Assembly: GCA_900544515.1 (NCBI GenBank)
Contig: UQVI01000061.1
Coordinates: forward strand, 1 to 10,087
DNA from: an uncultured Oscillospiraceae bacterium
GTDB lineage: Bacteria > Bacillota > Clostridia > Oscillospirales > Acutalibacteraceae
Length of the DNA: 10,087 bases
Direction of reading: 5' to 3'
The notes beneath the pieces were generated by a model. That model made no database searches and was not told where the DNA came from. It saw only the letters and a program-made list of their open reading frames with translations. A program made the translations under genes and the position numbers. This document shows, piece by piece, positions 7,256-10,087 of this stretch. Positions within the stretch are counted from its first letter, which is position 1. Every line of letters begins with the position of its first letter.

Positions 7256-8507
7256 ATTTTATCCTCTTAATGTCAGCACCTAATTGCTCCAAATTATTTT
7301 CCAGTTTTGCATATCCTCTGTCAATATGCTCAATTGAATGTATCGTTGTCGTTCCCTGTGCTGTCAGTCCTGCTATAACAAGAGCAGCTCCGCCGCGAAG
7401 ATCAGTGGCATATACATCTGCACCGTGAAGTTCCTTTACTCCGTTTATCACCGCCATCTGCTCATCTACAGCTATATCAGCACCAAAGCGGTTAAGCTGG
7501 CTTACAAATCTGAACCTGTTTTCAAAAATATTTTCCTTTATAACCGATGTGCCCTTAGCCACAGACAAGGCTGCGGTCACAGGAGACTGAGAATCAGTAG
7601 GAAAAGCAGGAAACGGCATAGTCTTTATCATTTTTACACGTCTTAACCTTTTTGGTGCTGATATTCTCAGGCTGTTTCTGTCGAGATAAAGCCTGCATCC
7701 CATTTCATTGAACACAGGAAAAACCGGAGACAAATGCGTAGGTCTGATATCATTTATTACAATCTCACCGCCTGTAACAGCACAGGCACACATATAGGTT
7801 GAAGCAAGAATTCTGTCAGGAATTATTTTATGTTCGCAGGAATGAAGTGACTCAACGCCTTCAATTTCAATTGTGCTTTCCCCTGCTCCGTAAATTCTTG
7901 CACCGCATTTATTAAGAAATTCAGCAAGATCACATATTTCAGGCTCTCTTGCAGGATTGATAATCGTCGTTCTGCCCTTTGATATTGCGGCTGCTATCAT
8001 AATATTTTCCGTCGCACCTACTGAAGCAAACGGCAGAATAATCTTTGCACCTGTAAGATGCTCTGCACAGCAGGTAATGGATGAGCCGTTTTCCTTGATA
8101 ACAGCACCAAGACTTTTAAGTGCTTTTATATGCATATCCACAGGGCGTGTACCTATATCACACCCACCGGGAAGATAAATGGATGCACAGCCTGTTCTTG
8201 AAATCAAAGCACCTAAGAATAAAATAGATGAACGCATTGTACGCATAACATTTTCATCTATCTTTGATGCTGTAATATTTTCGGCATTAATTACAACTGT
8301 ATCTCCCTGACGATTTATGGTACAACCTAAATCCTCAAGGATTTTCAGGGTCGTTTTTACATCACTTAAATCCGGACAATTATGTATTACGCTTTCGCCT
8401 TTCACCAAAATTGCTGCACATAATATTGGCAAAGCCGAGTTTTTTGCACCGTGAAGTGTCACCTCACCGCTCAACTTATTCTGTCCGTTAATCTTTAATA
8501 TTTCCAT
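7206..8507 (-). CDS. murA: UDP-N-acetylglucosamine 1-carboxyvinyltransferase (MurA)
   Basis: Transfers enolpyruvate from phosphoenolpyruvate to UDP-GlcNAc, the first committed step of peptidoglycan synthesis; cytoplasmic. The 433 residues form the two-lobed EPSP-synthase fold. Visible active-site residues: Lys22 and Asn23 in GAKNSALP, the catalytic Cys116 in PGGCDIGTRPVD (the residue alkylated by fosfomycin, so sensitivity is expected), Asp305 in FPTDSQSP, the FENRF segment at 328-332, and Arg371 in TDLRGG, with EHIDRGY at 393-399. The family normally ends near residue 418-420; here about 14 extra residues (from about 419, hydrophilic, Glu/Lys-rich) are encoded in the part that overlaps the start of ftsQ. 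An AGAGGTGAT ribosome binding site at 8511-8519 supports the ATG at 8507. It lies between murG and ftsQ. Many Firmicutes have two MurA paralogs; which one this is cannot be told here. Confidence 0.97.
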   Translation of the reverse strand: MEILKINGQNKLSGEVTLHGAKNSALPILCAAILVKGESVIHNCPDLSDVKTTLKILEDLGCTINRQGDTVVINAENITASKIDENVMRTMRSSILFLGALISRTGCASIYLPGGCDIGTRPVDMHIKALKSLGAVIKENGSSITCCAEHLTGAKIILPFASVGATENIMIAAAISKGRTTIINPAREPEICDLAEFLNKCGARIYGAGESTIEIEGVESLHSCEHKIIPDRILASTYMCACAVTGGEIVINDIRPTHLSPVFPVFNEMGCRLYLDRNSLRISAPKRLRRVKMIKTMPFPAFPTDSQSPVTAALSVAKGTSVIKENIFENRFRFVSQLNRFGADIAVDEQMAVINGVKELHGADVYATDLRGGAALVIAGLTAQGTTTIHSIEHIDRGYAKLENNLEQLGADIKRIKYEEVSEKKCIEKETAT

Positions 8508-8614
8508 TCAATCACCTCTGCATCTTATGGAAATAAGGAAAATCCTTATCACCATATATCATATGCAACGGTGATTTTTTTGCTATTTATTCAAAATCAT
8601 TCGCTGATCTCTTC
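8508..8614 (-). promoter_or_regulatory. murG-murA leader with two hairpins and possible alternative pairing
   Basis: On the minus strand ATCACC (8575-8570) can pair with GGTGAT (8553-8548), with an inner CATAT/ATATG stem, to form one hairpin. A second hairpin with a perfect 7-bp stem and 3-base loop spans 8549-8533 (ATAAGGA/TCCTTAT). The murA ribosome binding site AGAGGTGAT at 8519-8511 contains the same GGTGAT, and AATCACC at 8576-8570 pairs with its GGTGATT (8516-8510) over 7 bases. The two pairings exclude each other. No clear promoter is seen. Whether this controls murA is inference. Confidence 0.35.
8511..8519 (-). promoter_or_regulatory. Strong murA ribosome binding site
   Basis: AGAGGTGAT matches the 16S rRNA tail complement (AGGAGGTGAT) with only one base changed, 7 bases from AGG to the ATG. 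It fixes the murA start at 8507. Confidence 0.8.
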
Positions 8615-9733
8615 TTACTGAGCAAGCTCAAGAATGATGGATGCAATACGCTCACGTGAATCCGTAATTGCCATAGCCTTTGCATTCTTTTCAACTGCTT
8701 TAAGCTTTTCATTATCGGATAACAGTTCATCAATTTTATCACTGAGCACCTCTGAGGTTAAATCCTTTTCCTCAATAACAAAGCCCGCATTTCTGTTCAC
8801 CAGTGCCATAGCATTATGGAACTGATGGTTTTCAGCAACATAAGGAGACGGAATCAGAATTGAAGCTTTACCCATTGCTTCTATTTCTGAAAGAGAGGAG
8901 GCACCAGCTCTGCCGACTACAAGGTCCGCAGCAGCCATACATACATCCATATTATCAATGTACTGTCTTACTTCAACTGTTCCCTTTTTTCCGTTGACAA
9001 AGCCCTGCTCTTCAAACTCAGTAAGGAATTCAGTGCCGTTTGTACCGACTGAATGAATATGGCAGTATTTTCCGCTGTCCGCACTGCTTAAAAGTATATC
9101 AAACATGGCATCATTAAGCGGCTTTGCACCCAGCGAACCACCGAAGGAAAGCACAAGATACTTATCATCAGCTATACCGAGCTCTGCTCTTGCCATATCC
9201 CTGTCTGCCTTTAAAAGTGCACCGCGAACAGGGAGACCTGTTACTGCCACATCGTTCTTAGGCTCAAGATGTTTTTTTGCATCCTCAACAGTAAGCATAA
9301 CCCTGTCAACCTCTTTGGCAAGCGTTTTATTTGTTATGCCCGGAAAAGCATTCTGCTCGTGAATACAGGTTGGTATACCCATTTTTACTGCAGTCTGCAG
9401 CACAGGACCGGATACATATCCGCCAAAGCCGACAACCACATCCGGATTGAATTCACTGATAATTTTCTTGCTTTCACCTGATGATTTCATAATTCTGAAA
9501 ACCGTTTTAACATTATGTACAATGGACTTAGGCGACAAGGAACGCTTAAATCCCGAAATATCAATTGTCTTAAAATCAAATCCTGCATCAGGAACAAGTC
9601 TTGATTCCATATGATCCGCTGTTCCTATGAAAAGGATTTGAGTATCCTTTACAGTTTCTCTTATATAAGAGGCTACGGCAAGTGCCGGATTAATATGTCC
9701 TGCCGTACCACCTGTTGCAAATAAAATTCTCAT
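8615..9733 (-). CDS. murG: Lipid II synthase MurG
   Basis: Membrane-associated GT-B glycosyltransferase that adds GlcNAc from UDP-GlcNAc to lipid I, making lipid II on the inner face of the membrane. The 372 residues show the first glycine loop ATGGTAGH at 6-13, GFGGYVSGP at 102-110, IHEQNAFPG at 124-132, the second glycine loop FGGSLGA at 197-203, the donor-binding RAGASSLSE at 275-283 and the AENHQFHNA segment at 300-308. The start is the ATG at 9731-9733, giving MRILFATGG as the family expects; GGAG at 9741-9744 lies 7 bases before it. An in-frame ATG farther upstream (9802) would add 23 basic residues read from inside ftsW and has no family support. It begins 13 bases after the ftsW stop, so it belongs to the same transcript. 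Confidence 0.97.
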   Translation of the reverse strand: MRILFATGGTAGHINPALAVASYIRETVKDTQILFIGTADHMESRLVPDAGFDFKTIDISGFKRSLSPKSIVHNVKTVFRIMKSSGESKKIISEFNPDVVVGFGGYVSGPVLQTAVKMGIPTCIHEQNAFPGITNKTLAKEVDRVMLTVEDAKKHLEPKNDVAVTGLPVRGALLKADRDMARAELGIADDKYLVLSFGGSLGAKPLNDAMFDILLSSADSGKYCHIHSVGTNGTEFLTEFEEQGFVNGKKGTVEVRQYIDNMDVCMAAADLVVGRAGASSLSEIEAMGKASILIPSPYVAENHQFHNAMALVNRNAGFVIEEKDLTSEVLSDKIDELLSDNEKLKAVEKNAKAMAITDSRERIASIILELAQ

Positions 9734-9740
9734 ACTCTTT

Positions 9741-9744
9741 CTCC
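9741..9744 (-). promoter_or_regulatory. murG ribosome binding site that decides the start
   Basis: GGAG on the minus strand, 7 bases before the ATG at 9733 and within 6 bases of the ftsW stop codon (9747-9749). It favours the short MurG start over the upstream in-frame ATG at 9802. Confidence 0.75.
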
Positions 9745-9746
9745 AT

Positions 9747-10087
9747 CTAAATCTTTTTTTGGCTCGCTTTACGCGATACAGATAAAACGACTCCGATTTC
9801 AAATAACAGCATCATCATCGCTGTACCGCCGTAGGAGAAGAACGGAAGTGCAATACCTGTATTCGGAATGGTGTCTGTAACAACCATTATGTTGAATCCA
9901 ACCTGAATACCAATCTGGGAAACAATACCGATAACCAGAAGTGCACCGAATCTATCGTGACATCTTGCTGCGATAATGAATCCTCTGACAACAAGAGCAC
10001 CAAAAAGAAGAATGATTACCGCTGCTCCGATGAAGCCCAGCTCTTCACATACAATTGAAAAAATAAAGTCGTTCTGCGGCTCGGAAA
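9747..10087 (-). CDS. ftsW: Septal glycan polymerase FtsW/SpoVE, C-terminal part only
   Basis: SEDS-family membrane glycosyltransferase that polymerises lipid II at the septum together with a class-B penicillin-binding protein. Only the last 112 residues are inside the window; the gene runs off the right edge. Visible marks: PQNDFIFSIVCEELGFIGA at residues 3-21, matching the PExxxDFIF...EELGF loop of FtsW/RodA proteins, hydrophobic helices at about 17-33, 46-68 and 89-103, and IPNTGIALPFFSYGGTAM at 73-90, the counterpart of the LPxTGxxLPFxSYGG signature near the C-terminus. It ends in a short basic tail with TAG at 9747-9749. Position directly before murG argues for FtsW or SpoVE rather than RodA. 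It is not in the same frame as any complete start codon here, so its length cannot be judged. Confidence 0.93.
   Translation of the reverse strand, partial: SEPQNDFIFSIVCEELGFIGAAVIILLFGALVVRGFIIAARCHDRFGALLVIGIVSQIGIQVGFNIMVVTDTIPNTGIALPFFSYGGTAMMMLLFEIGVVLSVSRKASQKKI

Noticed and set aside
8548..8581. Hairpin plus seven T residues as a plus-strand terminator
   Set aside because: The stem ATCACC/GGTGAT is followed by T residues on the plus strand, but no plus-strand gene precedes it. The 6-bp stem with a 16-base loop is weak; the minus-strand reading as a murA leader is more sensible.
9734..9802. 23-residue N-terminal extension of MurG
   Set aside because: The longer frame begins inside ftsW, has no ribosome binding site at its ATG, and MurG proteins start with the M-R-I-L-like strand found at 9733.

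Overview
The window looks like a contig from a low-GC Gram-positive bacterium of the Clostridia, probably an Oscillospiraceae (Ruminococcus-like) gut organism. This is inferred from the AT-rich intergenic DNA, the strong AGGAG-type ribosome binding sites, the Firmicutes-style division cluster and the cytoplasmic family-38 mannosidase; no 16S rRNA or other taxonomic marker is present. The first 41 bases are not biological: they are an Illumina Nextera adapter with part of an i7 index, so the left edge is a library artefact that cuts into the first gene.

Left half, plus strand (42-4700): a 5'-truncated glycerate kinase gene; then, behind its own good sigma-A-type promoter (TTGCAA-17-TATAAT), a two-gene unit made of a 72-residue protein of unknown function and a 1095-residue GH38 alpha-mannosidase with all four zinc/catalytic residues visible. 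The unit ends in a strong intrinsic terminator at 4660-4700. The kinase and the GH38 enzyme could act in one pathway (release of glycerate from a mannosyl- or glycosyl-glycerate, then phosphorylation), but this rests only on adjacency.

Middle (4701-4920): about 220 bp of AT-rich DNA with no gene. It lies between the terminators of two convergent units and holds a run of 9-bp TGTKNAAAA-type direct repeats.

Right half, minus strand (4921-10087): part of the division and cell wall (dcw) cluster, transcribed right to left as ftsW (3' part only), murG, murA, ftsQ/divIB and ftsZ, then a terminator. These genes make the septal glycan polymerase, lipid II, the first committed peptidoglycan precursor, a divisome scaffold and the cytokinetic ring. 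murA and ftsQ overlap by 50 bp. ftsZ has a 207-bp leader region with two plausible promoters, so it can be transcribed apart from the upstream genes. There is no ftsA between ftsQ and ftsZ, and murA sits where Bacillus carries murB.

I saw no CRISPR array, tRNA, rRNA, insertion sequence or phage gene. The window is mostly housekeeping sequence. The points most worth a second look are the adapter remnant, the small unknown gene coupled to the GH38 gene, a possible alternative-pairing leader in front of murA, and the repeat cluster at 4732-4834.
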